NCBI RefSeq assembly: GCF_002282855.1
Contig: NZ_NRIR01000001.1
Location: 496,001-560,000 of the forward strand
Source: Paraferrimonas sedimenticola
GTDB lineage: Bacteria; Pseudomonadota; Gammaproteobacteria; Enterobacterales; Shewanellaceae
Length of the DNA: 64,000 nucleotides
Direction of reading: 5' to 3'
Under the pieces are notes generated by a model, which ran no database searches, had not been told where the DNA came from, and saw only the letters and a list, made by a program, of their open reading frames with translations. Position numbers and translations under genes: made by a program. Positions 54,359-64,000 of this stretch are shown one piece after another (within the stretch, counting starts at the first letter, position 1; each line of letters opens with the position of its first letter).

Positions 54359-56599
54359 TTAGTTGCCTTGGTTGGTATTAAAGTACAACTGCCCTTGCAA
54401 CGCGCTATCAGGATAAGACGTGCAGTATTGAGTAAAGTGAACCGACAAGCGTTCCAGCTGATTGCCTTCGCCAAAGGCTATTTCCTTCACTTCAAAATCA
54501 CCGGTGGTTTTACTGCAGCTATTACCCAGACCAGAAAACTCAAGAAAAGGCTGCTCTTTCACTACTGCGCCGCTGTTGTTGGCATTGGGGTAATGCTTAA
54601 CCTGTAACTCTTCACCAGTCGGTGCTCCAATCGAAACGCGGAAACTCTCGCTACCAGCAAATACTCGAATCGACGCGCCGTTTCTGTTTTCTCCACCTAG
54701 TCCAGGGTCAAAATGCGAGGTGTGATTGGTGCGGATCCCATTGTGATTTCGAATAATCGGCTCATTTGGCTCACTGCGAAATGCCAGATAGCTCGGTGTC
54801 ACCGGCTGAGGAAAGAACTCGACTTCGGCGAATGCTTGGTCTTTAAATTCGTTACTCGCAGCAAGTCGAACGAATACTGATTCGCTGGCATCCTCGCCAA
54901 ATTCCACTTCAGTAGTCGCCGAATTCGGTTGAGCAATCGCAACTTTAGGGCCTTTAACGTGTGACCATTCGAAGTTCATTTGGCGACCGCGCTTGGCAGA
55001 GGAACGACTAGCGTTCAAAGTGATCTTGTCACCCGCTTTGTACACTAAACTCGAGGCCAAAGGTCTAGCCACCACAGTATCTCGTACTATGAAGTGACGA
55101 GTGACGGTATTACTTGCATCTATGTCTGCGGCAACCGCCTCTAGGCGATTCACTTGATACTCAAGCCCAGGTGTTAGCGGCGTTTCTGGTACAAGCTCTA
55201 ACATGCCGCCATTGATTCGAGTCGTGAAAGGCACAGGCGGCTCGCCACTGGCTACTGGAATGAATTCGTTGGAGCGCGCACTCGCGCTTGCCAATGGGCT
55301 CGAGTACAGAATCACGATAGGATCCGCGGGCGACAAGTCTTCGAAATTTACAGTCGGGTGCGCACCTACCCTAAACAGCGCATTTGCGCGATAAGAAACC
55401 ACTTGGTAGTAGCCTTTTCGAGCCAGCATCCACAGTGATGGACTCGCAAGGTGCCCCCAATACAATGAGGATTCATGGCCCGCATGCTCTAAAGTCATAT
55501 CGTTGGTGTTGGACTCGGCATTGGCCTTCAAAACTAGTGGATACAGATTTTGCGATTCTAATGAGGCTCGTCCAGTGTGTGGATACATTCCCATACGCCC
55601 GCCCCACGGCACTTCTTGGGTGTACTTCAACTCATCACCACTGCGCATATCCTTGATAGTGCCGCGAGCGTTGATCTGGAACTTGGCGCTGCGATAGTTC
55701 TGCGATTGCTCAACCGTGAAGTCCGACGCCTGAAACAGCTCAGTCTTGTCTTGAGTCATGTTGAGCTGTTGCACGGAAGTAGTGACAGAAAGCCCTTCAA
55801 ACTGACGCTCAAACTCCCAGGAAAAGGTGCCATCGACAAACGCGCGGCTGTGACTGCCGTTTTCAAACTCGGTCGCGGTTACCTTGGCTTTCACCAGTTC
55901 AGTATCACCGGTCTCAAGCTGCTCGATGTCGATCTCTATACGACCATTGACCTCACCTTCGATACCAGTGTTCACTTCTACGCATTGCTGGAACTCCACT
56001 TGAAGCTTATCGCCTGCGGTCGCTGGAAAACTGCGCTCGGGAGTGAGCATACTGGTAATGCGCTGACCGCCGTATCGACAGTTCACCGTGGCCTGATATT
56101 CAGGCTGATGAGTTTCAATAACCAATTCACTAGCAAGTGTGGCTCCACGCGACAACACATTGATCAACGCCCAACTGGCAAAGGAAGCGCGCTCGCCGTC
56201 TTGGGTGGCTTTGATGTGGTTGTAGATACGAACGTTTTTCTGAACCGGAGCGCTGGTGTTACCCCCTCGAGAGACAGTCGCGGACAAAGTAATGTGCTGG
56301 TTGTCCATGTCGTCCTGCCCGACAAAAGCAAATACATTGTTGTTCTGATACAACTTAACTTGAGGGCCAGAAGTTTGAACCAATTGAAAGCTGTAGTTGT
56401 GCAGTTGGTCTTCTGGCACACCTTGAACCGCAACGCGATACTCGCTTAACTGACCGATGATGGCCTGCGAAGGACCCGAAATGGTGGCGACTAATGGTGC
56501 CGGCTTTGAACTGGGACTGCTACAGCCATTCAAGGTCAGAAGGCTAACAACCAACAATAAAAAAACGCTTTGAAAAGCGTTTGAAGAGCGAGCACGCAT
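54359..56599 (-). CDS. Large hypothetical lipoprotein (746 aa)
   Basis: The N-terminal signal peptide ends in the lipobox LTLNGC (C26), so the protein is lipid-anchored and probably in the outer membrane. The rest has Ig-like beta-sandwich segments (for example PLVATISGPSQAIIGQLSEYRV near the start and LNASRSSAKRGRQMNFEWS near 560), of PKD or cadherin-like type. No enzyme motif is seen. It is one of four genes inserted between rpsO and pnp and has its own terminator. The function is unknown. Confidence 0.75.
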   Translation of the reverse strand: MRARSSNAFQSVFLLLVVSLLTLNGCSSPSSKPAPLVATISGPSQAIIGQLSEYRVAVQGVPEDQLHNYSFQLVQTSGPQVKLYQNNNVFAFVGQDDMDNQHITLSATVSRGGNTSAPVQKNVRIYNHIKATQDGERASFASWALINVLSRGATLASELVIETHQPEYQATVNCRYGGQRITSMLTPERSFPATAGDKLQVEFQQCVEVNTGIEGEVNGRIEIDIEQLETGDTELVKAKVTATEFENGSHSRAFVDGTFSWEFERQFEGLSVTTSVQQLNMTQDKTELFQASDFTVEQSQNYRSAKFQINARGTIKDMRSGDELKYTQEVPWGGRMGMYPHTGRASLESQNLYPLVLKANAESNTNDMTLEHAGHESSLYWGHLASPSLWMLARKGYYQVVSYRANALFRVGAHPTVNFEDLSPADPIVILYSSPLASASARSNEFIPVASGEPPVPFTTRINGGMLELVPETPLTPGLEYQVNRLEAVAADIDASNTVTRHFIVRDTVVARPLASSLVYKAGDKITLNASRSSAKRGRQMNFEWSHVKGPKVAIAQPNSATTEVEFGEDASESVFVRLAASNEFKDQAFAEVEFFPQPVTPSYLAFRSEPNEPIIRNHNGIRTNHTSHFDPGLGGENRNGASIRVFAGSESFRVSIGAPTGEELQVKHYPNANNSGAVVKEQPFLEFSGLGNSCSKTTGDFEVKEIAFGEGNQLERLSVHFTQYCTSYPDSALQGQLYFNTNQGN

Positions 56600-56715
56600 G
56601 GTTCAGATCCACTTGAGAGTTATATTGCGCGGCACTATATAACCTAGGGCTAATATGATCTAGCCCAACTTTTGTACAGAGATAAGAGAATGTGAACTGG
56701 GTTGGAAAAAACAAA

Positions 56716-56738
56716 AAAGGCGCCATAGAGGCGCCTTT
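56716..56738 (-). terminator. Rho-independent terminator after rpsO
   Basis: AAAGGCGCC/GGCGCCTTT is a perfect 9-bp stem with a 5-base loop; on the minus strand a T-run follows. A strong stop here separates rpsO from the downstream genes. Confidence 0.88.
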
Positions 56739-56758
56739 CTCGATAAAACTGGTATCGC

Positions 56759-57028
56759 TTAGCGACGTAGACCCAGCTTCTGGATCAGCGCTTGGTAACG
56801 CTCAACGTCTTTGCGCTTCAAGTAGTCAAGCAGCTTACGACGGCTAGAAACCATGCGCAGTAGACCGCGACGGCTGTGGAAGTCGTGGATGTGCTGTTTG
56901 AAGTGACCTTGAAGGTGGTTGATTTGAGCAGTCAGCAGGGCAACTTGCACTTCTGGAGAACCAGAATCGTTTTCGCCGCGGCCGAACTCAGCCAAGATTT
57001 TCGCTTTCGCTTCAGTACTTAGTGACAT
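56759..57028 (-). CDS. rpsO: 30S ribosomal protein S15 (uS15)
   Basis: An 89-residue primary 16S rRNA-binding protein. The start at 57028 ([10 protein letters not shown]) matches the family exactly; the frame is open 13 codons further upstream with no homology. The conserved [20 protein letters not shown] and [19 protein letters not shown] are present. In E. coli S15 represses its own translation through a pseudoknot in this leader; whether that fold is kept here was not tested. Confidence 0.97.
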   Translation of the reverse strand: MSLSTEAKAKILAEFGRGENDSGSPEVQVALLTAQINHLQGHFKQHIHDFHSRRGLLRMVSSRRKLLDYLKRKDVERYQALIQKLGLRR

Positions 57029-57149
57029 AATAATCTCCAATAAAACAATTAATCTTCGGCCAATCACTAACTCAGCTCGAAGAGGGCGGTATTCTAGCGA
57101 CTAACGGCTCACGGCACAAGGGTGCAATTGGGATTTCTCCCTTAGGGCT

Positions 57150-57290
57150 GTCATTGCCTTACCTAACGCGCGTCATTCCTTGCTTTTAAGTCTGTCATTC
57201 CCAACTTGATTGGGAATCTAGCCAGTTGCAATTAGCGGTTGGGTGGATTCCCGTTTTCACGGGAATGACGGTCATCCGCTTGGCAATGAC
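57150..57290. repeat. 21-22-bp periodic GTCATT / AATGAC flanks of MITE copy 2
   Basis: GTCATT occurs at 57150, 57172 and 57194 (22-bp steps) to the left, and AATGAC ends at 57269 and 57290 (21-bp step) to the right. The pattern mirrors copy 1. Confidence 0.75.
57194..57269. mobile_element. MITE-like element, copy 2
   Basis: Starts GTCATTCCC and ends GGGAATGAC, with hairpins at both ends (ATTCCCAACTTGATTGGGAAT; ATTCCCGTTTTCACGGGAAT) and CTAGCCAGTTGC in the middle shared with copy 1. It lies between truB and rpsO. Confidence 0.7.
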
Positions 57291-57303
57291 GCTCGCGGCG
57301 TGC

Positions 57304-58257
57304 CTATTCACCCTGCTGCTCATGAAAAACCACCAGCCGACGCGGGGCCACATTGCCGTCGTCATCGATTTCACCGATGCCAACGAAGGTGCGATCATCC
57401 CCTACAGTAATTCGTACTTTGCCCGCCATCGGCGCACCGCTGGCCTGCACTGGGTTGCCATTCATGATGTAACTGCCAGAAATCTCGTCAAGGTTCACCT
57501 CTTCGAGGTCCGCGACCGCGGTATCCATTGGCAGCAACAAGTCGTCCAGCAACTCTTTTGGCGGAATGCCGTCGGCCAGTGCCTGTTGTAGCAAATCGTC
57601 TAGTTGCTCGATGGTCACCATACGCTCGTACGGATAACCGGCCACCTGAGTGCGACGCAACACAGTAACGTGGGCTCCACAGCCCAAAGCTTCGCCCAAG
57701 TCATCAACGATAGTGCGAATGTAGGTGCCCTTTGAGCAGTGTACTTCCATTTCCACTTCATCGCCTTCAAAGCGATGCAGGGTCAATTCGAACACGGTTA
57801 TAGGACGGGCTGGACGGTCAATGGTGATGCCTTCGCGGGCGTACTTATAAAGTGGCTGTCCTTGGTGCTTAAGCGCCGAGTACATCGACGGCACCTGCAT
57901 AATGTCACCGCGAAACTGCTCTAGCGCTTCATCGAGCTGCGCCTGAGATACTTCCACCGGACGCTCGCTTACCACTTCACCATCAGAGTCAGAAGTAGTA
58001 GTACGCACACCAAGCTTGGCGGTCACTACGTAGCGCTTATCGCTATCGAGCAAGTGCTGGCTAAATTTAGTGGCTTCGCCCAAGCACAGTGGCAGCATGC
58101 CAGAGGCTAGCGGGTCCAAAGCACCGGTGTGGCCGGCCTTGTTGGCGTTGTAAATGCGTTTAACACGCTGCAGCGCATCGTTAGAGCTAATGCCCACAGG
58201 CTTGTCTAGCAGAACGATACCGTCGACCAGACGACCGCGATTACGACGACGTCCCAT
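57304..58257 (-). CDS. truB: tRNA pseudouridine-55 synthase TruB
   Basis: Makes pseudouridine 55 in the T-loop of tRNAs. A 317-residue protein. The catalytic aspartate is D48 in [13 protein letters not shown], the same number as in E. coli. [30 protein letters not shown] and the C-terminal PUA-like domain are present. It starts 2 bp after the rbfA stop. Confidence 0.96.
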   Translation of the reverse strand: MGRRRNRGRLVDGIVLLDKPVGISSNDALQRVKRIYNANKAGHTGALDPLASGMLPLCLGEATKFSQHLLDSDKRYVVTAKLGVRTTTSDSDGEVVSERPVEVSQAQLDEALEQFRGDIMQVPSMYSALKHQGQPLYKYAREGITIDRPARPITVFELTLHRFEGDEVEMEVHCSKGTYIRTIVDDLGEALGCGAHVTVLRRTQVAGYPYERMVTIEQLDDLLQQALADGIPPKELLDDLLLPMDTAVADLEEVNLDEISGSYIMNGNPVQASGAPMAGKVRITVGDDRTFVGIGEIDDDGNVAPRRLVVFHEQQGE

Positions 58258-58259
58258 AG

Positions 58260-58688
58260 TTACGCGTCCTTCTCATCAGACGGGTCTTGAGTATCAGCAG
58301 CGTCTTCATTGCCACCAGCGGCTTGCTGCTTTTCTTCGTCCTGGCGAACAATCTGGGTGACCAGGTTCGACATGCGCATACCGTCAACCAAGGTTGAGTC
58401 GTATTCGAAGCGCAGTTCTGGCATGACGCGCATTTTGACGCGGCTTGCCACTAGGCGACGAATGTAGCCAGAGGCTTTTTCCAAGGCGGCTAGCTTCTCG
58501 TCGATGATCTTTTGATCTTCTTCGAAGAAGGTTACGAATACCTTGGCGTAGTTTAAGTCTTTAGATACTTCGACGTCGTTCACGGTCACCATGCCCACGC
58601 GCGGATCTTTGATTTCGCGCTGTAATACGATGGCCAGCTCTTGTTGAAGCTGCTGGTTTACGCGTTTAGTACGACTGAATTCTCTCAT
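58260..58688 (-). CDS. rbfA: Ribosome-binding factor A
   Basis: A 30S maturation factor with a KH fold. The ATG at 58688 has GAGG at good spacing and gives [19 protein letters not shown], which aligns with the family; an ATG four codons earlier has no advantage. [15 protein letters not shown] and the [10 protein letters not shown] motif are diagnostic. An acidic, Gln/Ala-rich tail follows. Confidence 0.95.
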   Translation of the reverse strand: MREFSRTKRVNQQLQQELAIVLQREIKDPRVGMVTVNDVEVSKDLNYAKVFVTFFEEDQKIIDEKLAALEKASGYIRRLVASRVKMRVMPELRFEYDSTLVDGMRMSNLVTQIVRQDEEKQQAAGGNEDAADTQDPSDEKDA

Positions 58689-58743
58689 TTGAAACCTCAT
58701 TCACGATGGGCGGTATACCAACACGACCACCGTCCAAAAAGAC

Positions 58744-58873
58744 GTCATCCCCGTGAAAACGGGGATGAAGGGTGGCGTAAAGCCACCCTGCTTGATGCTC
58801 GTTAAGCTATTCCGGAGGCGCCCACTGTTTGCGAGCGAGCAACCGGATGGATTCCCGCTTTCGCGGGAATGAC
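58744..58873. mobile_element. MITE-like element, copy 3, inside the infB-rbfA gap
   Basis: 130 bp, starting GTCATCCCC and ending GGGAATGAC. It contains three perfect hairpins: CATCCCCG..CGGGGATG (58746-58767), GGGTGGC..GCCACCC (58770-58788) and ATTCCCGC..GCGGGAAT (58851-58870). It sits within the co-transcribed infB-rbfA gap, so the hairpins would be in the mRNA. Confidence 0.75.
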
Positions 58874-58885
58874 AGCGTGTAACCC

Positions 58886-61561
58886 TTACAGGCTACGCGC
58901 CACCTCAACCGTTTCGAAGACTTCGATTTGGTCGCCAACTTTAACGTCATTGTAGTTCTTAACGCCGATACCACACTCCATACCGTTACGTACTTCTTGT
59001 ACGTCGTCTTTGAAGCGGCGAAGTGATTCTAGCTCACCTTCGTAGATAACCACGTTGTCGCGCAGTACGCGGATTGGTGCAGAACGCTTAACCAAGCCTT
59101 CAACTACCATACAACCGGCAATCGCTCCCAGTTTAGGCGACTTAAATACGTCACGTACTTCAGCCAAACCGATGATTTCTTGCTTGAACTCAGGCGCTAG
59201 CATACCGCTCATGGCTTGCTTAACTTCGTCAATCAAGTCGTAAATCACTGAGTAGTAGCGAAGGTCTAGGTTCTCAGAGTCGATAACCTTACGCGCCTGT
59301 GCATCGGCACGTACGTTAAAGCCTAGCAGAATCGCGTTAGAGGCTGCTGCCAGAGTCGCGTCGGTCTCGGTTAGACCACCTACGCCACGACCAATGATGT
59401 TGACCTTAACTTCTTCAGTAGACAGTTTGGTCAAGCTATCAGAAATCGCTTCTAGCGAGCCTTGTACGTCGGCTTTCAGAACTACGTTCAGCTCAGAAAT
59501 CTCACCAGCGGCCATGTTAGAGAACATGTTCTCCAGCTTGGCTTTCTGCTGACGGGCCAGCTTAACGTCGCGGAACTTGCCTTGACGATACAGGGCAACT
59601 TCACGGGCTTTACGCTCGTCCTTAACCACAGTGGCTTCGTCACCAGCGCTTGGTACGCCAGACAGACCCAAGATTTCCACAGGGATAGACGGGCCAGCTT
59701 CGGTGATTTGCTTACCGTTTTCATCGCGCATCGCACGAACACGGCCGTACTCTAGACCGCACAGAACGATGTCGCCCTGCTTCAGAGTACCTTCTTGAAC
59801 CAGAATAGAGGCTACCGGACCACGACCTTTATCTAGGCGAGATTCGATAACTACACCGGCCGCCATGGTGTTCTTAGGCGCTTGTAGCTCAAGAACTTCA
59901 GATTGCAGCAAAATGCCCTCTAGCAGCTCGTCGATACCCATACCAGACTTGGCTGATACGTGAACGAACATGTGCTCACCGCCCCAATCTTCTGGGATAA
60001 CTTCGTGCTGAGACAGCTCGTTTTTAACGCGATCTGGATCCGCCTCTTCTTTATCCATCTTGTTTACCGCAATGATTAGCGGTACTTCAGCAGCCTTGGC
60101 GTGCTGAATTGCTTCGATGGTTTGTGGCATTACGCCATCGTCTGCGGCAACAACCAGAACAACGATATCGGTAGCTTTCGCACCACGTGCACGCATGGCG
60201 GTAAACGCGGCGTGACCCGGGGTATCTAGGAAAGTGATCATGCCGTTGTCGGTTTCAACGTGGTATGCACCAATGTGCTGGGTAATACCACCGGCTTCAC
60301 CTGAGGCAACCTTAGCCGCTCGGATGTAATCCAGTAGCGAGGTCTTACCGTGGTCAACGTGACCCATGATGGTCACAACCGGTGCACGGCTTTCAGTCTC
60401 GCCCTCAGCACTCGATTCGCCGCGCTCTGACAACACTTGCTCTTCTAGCTCGTTCTCACGAGTCAGAACCACTTTATGGCCCATTTCTTCTGCCACTAGC
60501 TGTGCAGTTTCTTGGTCCAGAACCTGGTTGATGGTAACCATAGAGCCCATTTTCATCATGGCTTTGATGACTTCGGTGGCTTTAACTGCCATCTTCTGCG
60601 CAAGTTCAGCAACCGAGATGGTTTCGCCGATGCGAACGTCACGAGTTACTGGCGCTGCTGGCTTGTTAAAGCCGTGAGCGTTGTTGGCAGAGGCTTGCTT
60701 AGCACCGCGACCACGACCGCGTTGCAGACGCTTGTCTTGGCCTTTTTTCTTACCACCACGACCGCGACCGCGACGATTGCCTTTTTCTTCGGCAGCGTCT
60801 TGCTGGTCTTCAGCGGCACGAGCGTATGAAGAAGTGGTCAAGTGAACGTCAGCTTTTTCGCTTTCTTTACGACGCTTCTCTTCTTCTTCCCAACGCTTGG
60901 CGTTCTCTTCGGCAAGGCGCTTGGCTTCTTCGGCTTTGGCAGCCGCTTCGGCTTCGGCCTTGCGCTTGAGTTCTTCTTCCTGAGCTTTTAGCAGGCGCTC
61001 TTCTTCTTCGCGCTTGGCGGCTTCTTCAGCACGCTGCTCTGGGCTCTTAGCGGCTTCTGCTGCAGCTTCTGCTTCGGCTTTGGCCTTAGCTGCGGCTTTG
61101 GCTTTAGCATCGGCTTCGGCTTGCGCCTTGGCGCGAGCTTCAGCTTCTACTTTCGCTTTGGCTTCTGCTTCGGCTTTCGCTTTGGCTTCAGCAGCGGCGC
61201 GAGCGGCTTCTTCTTCCGCTATACGCTTTTCTTCTTCAGCTTTTTGCTGAGCTTCAACCGCTGAGGCTTTCACGTAGGTGCGCTTTTTGCGAACTTCTAC
61301 CTGAACGCTCTTTTGCTTACCGCCAGAACCGGCAACCGATAGGGTTGAGCGAGTCTTGCGCTTTAGAGTCATCTTGCTTGGTGCACCAGTCTCACCACCG
61401 CCGTGTTGGTCGGTTAGAAACTTCAAAAGCTGTTGCTTTTCAGGCTCAGACACGGTGTCTGTGGCCTTTTTCTTGATGCCTGCTTGGTCGAATTGCTCGA
61501 TAAGACGATCTACAGTTTTGCCAACTTCTTTGGCAAGGCTTTCTACAGTATTTACTGCCAT
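58886..61561 (-). CDS. infB: Translation initiation factor IF-2
   Basis: GTPase that brings fMet-tRNA to the 30S subunit. An 891-residue protein. The N-terminal domain is followed by a long Ala/Lys/Glu repeat region (about 95-235, [20 protein letters not shown]-type) and a basic [10 protein letters not shown] stretch. The G domain has [14 protein letters not shown] and NKMDK; domains II-IV follow to the C-terminus. The ATG is preceded by GGAGGA. It is in the rimP-nusA-infB operon. Confidence 0.98.
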   Translation of the reverse strand: MAVNTVESLAKEVGKTVDRLIEQFDQAGIKKKATDTVSEPEKQQLLKFLTDQHGGGETGAPSKMTLKRKTRSTLSVAGSGGKQKSVQVEVRKKRTYVKASAVEAQQKAEEEKRIAEEEAARAAAEAKAKAEAEAKAKVEAEARAKAQAEADAKAKAAAKAKAEAEAAAEAAKSPEQRAEEAAKREEEERLLKAQEEELKRKAEAEAAAKAEEAKRLAEENAKRWEEEEKRRKESEKADVHLTTSSYARAAEDQQDAAEEKGNRRGRGRGGKKKGQDKRLQRGRGRGAKQASANNAHGFNKPAAPVTRDVRIGETISVAELAQKMAVKATEVIKAMMKMGSMVTINQVLDQETAQLVAEEMGHKVVLTRENELEEQVLSERGESSAEGETESRAPVVTIMGHVDHGKTSLLDYIRAAKVASGEAGGITQHIGAYHVETDNGMITFLDTPGHAAFTAMRARGAKATDIVVLVVAADDGVMPQTIEAIQHAKAAEVPLIIAVNKMDKEEADPDRVKNELSQHEVIPEDWGGEHMFVHVSAKSGMGIDELLEGILLQSEVLELQAPKNTMAAGVVIESRLDKGRGPVASILVQEGTLKQGDIVLCGLEYGRVRAMRDENGKQITEAGPSIPVEILGLSGVPSAGDEATVVKDERKAREVALYRQGKFRDVKLARQQKAKLENMFSNMAAGEISELNVVLKADVQGSLEAISDSLTKLSTEEVKVNIIGRGVGGLTETDATLAAASNAILLGFNVRADAQARKVIDSENLDLRYYSVIYDLIDEVKQAMSGMLAPEFKQEIIGLAEVRDVFKSPKLGAIAGCMVVEGLVKRSAPIRVLRDNVVIYEGELESLRRFKDDVQEVRNGMECGIGVKNYNDVKVGDQIEVFETVEVARSL

Positions 61562-61583
61562 TGGTACTTATTCCTCCGTCTTA

Positions 61584-63083
61584 TCAGGCTTCGTCGCTGA
61601 ACCAGCAAATGTTACGGGCGGCCATAATCAGCTCACCAGCTTGCTCGTCTGATAACTCGTCAATGTCCGACAGGTCGTCAACGCCCTGTTCGGCTAAATC
61701 TTCCAAAGACACCACGCCGCGGCTCGCCAGTACATAGGCCAAGTGCGGGGTCATGCCTTCAAGGTTTTGTAATTCTTCAGATGGCTCGGCACCGTCAAGC
61801 GCTTCTTCGCTCTTCAGGGCTTGAGTGGTCAGCGCGTCTTTGGCACGGCTGCGCAACTCTTCAACCATATCTTCGTCCAGCTCTTCGATTTCCAGTAGTT
61901 CGTTTACTGGTACGTAGGCAATTTCTTGCAAGCTGGTGAAGCCTTCGTCAACCAGTAGCTGAGCGAAGTCTTCGTCGATTTCCAAGCCTTCGGTGAACAC
62001 GCTGATTAGCTTGGCGCTTTCTTCCTGGTGCTTGGCAGTCATCTCTTCAACTGTCATCACGTTTAGCTCCCAGCCAGTAAGCTGTGAGGCCAGACGGATG
62101 TTTTGACCGTTACGGCCAATGGCTTGCGCCAAGTTGTCGGCTTCTACCGCGATGTCCATGGTGTTGCGATCTTCGTCAACGATGATTGACGCTACGTCCG
62201 CTGGAGCCATTGCGTTGATAACGAACTGAGCGACGTTGTCGTCCCACAGCACGATATCGATGCGCTCACCGCCAAGCTCGCCAGAAACGGCTTGAACACG
62301 TGCACCACGCATACCAACACAAGCACCCACTGGGTCGATGCGACGGTCGTTAGACTTAACCGCAATCTTAGCGCGTGAACCTGGGTCACGAGCCGCGCCC
62401 ATGATTTCAATCATCTCTTCGCCAATTTCTGGCACTTCGATGCGGAATAGCTCAATTAGCACTTCTGGACGTGAGCGGCTTAGGAACAGCTGAGCACCAC
62501 GGGCTTCCGGGCGTGCATCCCACAATAGGGCACGAACGCGGTCACCAGGACGGAAGCTTTCACGTGGAAGCAGCTCTTCGCGGAACAGAACTGCGTCAGC
62601 GTTGCCACCAAGGTCAACAATCACGTTTTCGCGGTTGGCTTTCTTAACCACACCGGTTAGCAGCTCGCCCACTTTGTCTTCGAACTGCTCAATCACTTGA
62701 GCGCGCTCGGCTTCACGAACTTTCTGGATAATGACTTGCTTAACGGTTTGCGCCGCTACGCGGTCAAAATCGATAGATTCGATTTGCTCTTCAACGAACT
62801 CGCCCAGTTGAATTTCTGGGTCGTCCAATTGCGCGGCTTCTAGACCGATTTGGGCTGCTGGGTTTTCCAGCATGCCATCAACGTATTCAACCACTTCCCA
62901 ACGACGGTAAGTGTCGAAGTCACCGGTTTTACGGTCGATATCAACGCGAACTTCAATCTCGCCTTCGCGCTTTTTCTTAGTTGCGGTTGCCAGGGCGACT
63001 TCGATTGCTTCGAAGATTTTATCGCGCGGTACCGCTTTCTCGTTGGACACCGCCTCGGCGACTAACAGAATCTCTTTACTCAT
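61584..63083 (-). CDS. nusA: Transcription elongation/termination factor NusA
   Basis: A 499-residue RNA polymerase-binding factor. The N-terminal domain begins [21 protein letters not shown]1 and two KH domains follow ([32 protein letters not shown]). Two acidic repeats at the C-terminus resemble those that bind the RNAP alpha subunit in E. coli. It starts 26 bp after rimP and ends 22 bp before infB. Confidence 0.98.
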   Translation of the reverse strand: MSKEILLVAEAVSNEKAVPRDKIFEAIEVALATATKKKREGEIEVRVDIDRKTGDFDTYRRWEVVEYVDGMLENPAAQIGLEAAQLDDPEIQLGEFVEEQIESIDFDRVAAQTVKQVIIQKVREAERAQVIEQFEDKVGELLTGVVKKANRENVIVDLGGNADAVLFREELLPRESFRPGDRVRALLWDARPEARGAQLFLSRSRPEVLIELFRIEVPEIGEEMIEIMGAARDPGSRAKIAVKSNDRRIDPVGACVGMRGARVQAVSGELGGERIDIVLWDDNVAQFVINAMAPADVASIIVDEDRNTMDIAVEADNLAQAIGRNGQNIRLASQLTGWELNVMTVEEMTAKHQEESAKLISVFTEGLEIDEDFAQLLVDEGFTSLQEIAYVPVNELLEIEELDEDMVEELRSRAKDALTTQALKSEEALDGAEPSEELQNLEGMTPHLAYVLASRGVVSLEDLAEQGVDDLSDIDELSDEQAGELIMAARNICWFSDEA

Positions 63084-63109
63084 TGTCTTGCCTCATTCCA
63101 CCCTGAACG

Positions 63110-63565
63110 TTAAATCTTGCCTATGATGTTCGCTTTGCGAATGTTATCTAGCGCGACAGTCGCGCTCTTATCCGCTAGCTGAATTGTGATCATTTCGCCG
63201 TCAACTGCAGTCAACTCGCCGCGCATGTTGCGCTGGCCTTCAACTGGCATATTCAGTTGCATTTTGACTTCTTCGCCAATGGCTTTTTGGTATTGCGCCG
63301 CGTTAAACAACGGACGGTCAACACCAGGAGAGGACACCTCTAAGGTGTACTCGGTCGAGATTGGGTCCTCGACATCTAGAATCGAGCTTGCTTGATAACT
63401 GACTGTGGCGCAGTTATCCACGGTAATACCATCTTCATGGTCAATGTATATACGCAAGGTCGAATGCTTGCCGGCACGAATGAATTCGATGCCCACTAGT
63501 TCAAACCCTTCGGCTTCCACAATAGGTGCTAACATATCCGTCAGCTTTTGCTCGATTGCAGCCAA
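63110..63565 (-). CDS. rimP: Ribosome maturation factor RimP
   Basis: A 151-residue 30S assembly factor. I chose the TTG at 63565, with GGAGGG 5 nt upstream, since this gives the family length and an N-terminus of the form [12 protein letters not shown]. An ATG ten codons upstream would put that strong ribosome-binding site inside the gene. The motifs [25 protein letters not shown] and [11 protein letters not shown] are diagnostic. Confidence 0.95.
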   Translation of the reverse strand: MAAIEQKLTDMLAPIVEAEGFELVGIEFIRAGKHSTLRIYIDHEDGITVDNCATVSYQASSILDVEDPISTEYTLEVSSPGVDRPLFNAAQYQKAIGEEVKMQLNMPVEGQRNMRGELTAVDGEMITIQLADKSATVALDNIRKANIIGKI

Positions 63566-63881
63566 GGTAACCCTCCAAAAACTAAAAATGGGCAAACGCC
63601 CACAAATTACTAACGAGAATGCCCAACAACAAAAAAACCCCGTGACCTTAAGTACGGGGTTTTAAGTAGACAGACCCTGTATCGGCTAAGACGTTGGTCA
63701 ATCACCAAGCTTAGTCGAGAACCGCCAAAAGTCGCGCGATAGCAGCATTTTTAACGGTTTAGAATCTCATGGGTTGGTCGATAGGCCAGCTGGTACTAGC
63801 ACCATGAGTTTCTCTTCTTTAGCACCGGCAAGCTGGGCTTGGGTGATAAAGGCATTTTCTGGGGAATTCCTAGAAAAGAGT
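63566..63881 (-). other. Leader between tRNA-fMet and rimP
   Basis: Apart from the terminator-like hairpin at 63634-63663, I see no gene. An imperfect palindrome TTTTCTGGGGAATTCCTAGAAAA follows the tRNA 3' end (about 63855-63877) and might help its processing or termination. Confidence 0.45.
63634..63663 (-). terminator. Terminator/attenuator between tRNA-fMet and rimP
   Basis: AAAACCCCGT/ACGGGGTTTT is a 10-bp stem followed by a T-run on the minus strand. It lies 69 bp before the rimP start, so it can limit read-through from the tRNA promoter into the rimP-nusA-infB operon, as at the E. coli metY locus. Confidence 0.82.
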
Positions 63882-63958
<77 letters not shown>

Positions 63959-63965
63959 TCAACTT

Positions 63966-64000
63966 GGGGGCAAGTATATTGATTTCCCTATTCAGATGCA
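63966..64000 (-). promoter_or_regulatory. Promoter of tRNA-fMet, cut by the window edge
   Basis: On the minus strand TATACT (63978-63973) is a good -10 element. Seventeen bases upstream TGCAT is visible as the last five bases of a -35 element, the first lying outside the window. The GC-rich discriminator TGCCCCC after the -10 is typical of stringently controlled stable-RNA promoters. Confidence 0.6.

Noticed and set aside
57029-57067. N-terminal extension of rpsO
   Set aside because: S15 proteins begin at MSLSTE; the upstream codons have no family counterpart and are probably leader.
61014-61250. Ser/Ala-rich plus-strand open frame
   Set aside because: It is the complement of the Ala/Lys/Glu repeat region of infB and has no start signal.

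Overview
The window comes from a gammaproteobacterial chromosome, most likely a marine Alteromonadales/Shewanella-type organism; the genus cannot be fixed from sequence alone. The evidence is an initiator tRNA-rimP-nusA-infB-rbfA-truB-rpsO...pnp-nlpI block as in Enterobacteria/Alteromonads, plus dbpA, ubiG, rimO, an S46 dipeptidyl peptidase, TonB-dependent receptors and a VpsR-like sigma-54 activator.

Positions 1-22,000 are ordinary chromosome: a partial TonB-dependent receptor, a secreted M14 carboxypeptidase, dbpA, a periplasmic PQQ-type sugar dehydrogenase, two tandem paralogous siderophore receptors, a DUF1624 membrane protein, rimO, a large secreted DUF11-like protein with a good sigma-54 promoter facing a divergent VpsR-like activator, ubiG and small membrane or hypothetical genes.

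Positions about 22,700-46,300 form a visibly AT-richer accessory block, which I read as a DNA phosphorothioation (PT) defence island of the Ssp type. Reading rightwards it has a PT-associated putative methyltransferase and a cysteine desulfurase (SspA/DndA). Next comes an operon of a DptF/SspF-like P-loop protein, a DptG/SspG-position protein, a giant DptH/SspH-like HerA-type ATPase, a DUF4007 protein and a 1490-residue ATPase. Convergent to this is sspB(DUF4007)-sspC(ATPase)-sspD(PAPS-reductase fold). The island therefore holds two DUF4007+ATPase pairs. Only one is linked to a sulfur-transfer enzyme; the other is linked to the FGH restriction-type genes. No dndB, dndD, dndE or sspE homologue is seen. 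A HEPN protein with an R-x4-H motif lies at the left edge. No integrase or tRNA marks the edges.

Positions 46,550-64,000 return to core genes, all on the minus strand: S46 peptidase, nlpI, pnp, a 4.2-kb insertion, then rpsO-truB-rbfA-infB-nusA-rimP-tRNA-fMet. The insertion (putative anti-sigma, ECF sigma factor, DUF6249 membrane protein, large lipoprotein) separates pnp from rpsO, which are normally adjacent. The intergenic gaps here carry GTCATTCC/GGAATGAC MITE-like elements, two of them flanked by 21-23-bp tandem repeats. A second small repeat family (AGGGGACWGTCCCCT) occurs at both ends of the window.

For several genes I chose starts internal to the longest reading frame, from Shine-Dalgarno sequences or family length: sugar dehydrogenase, first siderophore receptor, DUF11 protein, ubiG, HEPN protein, SspF/H-like proteins, S46 peptidase, nlpI, rpsO, rbfA and rimP.
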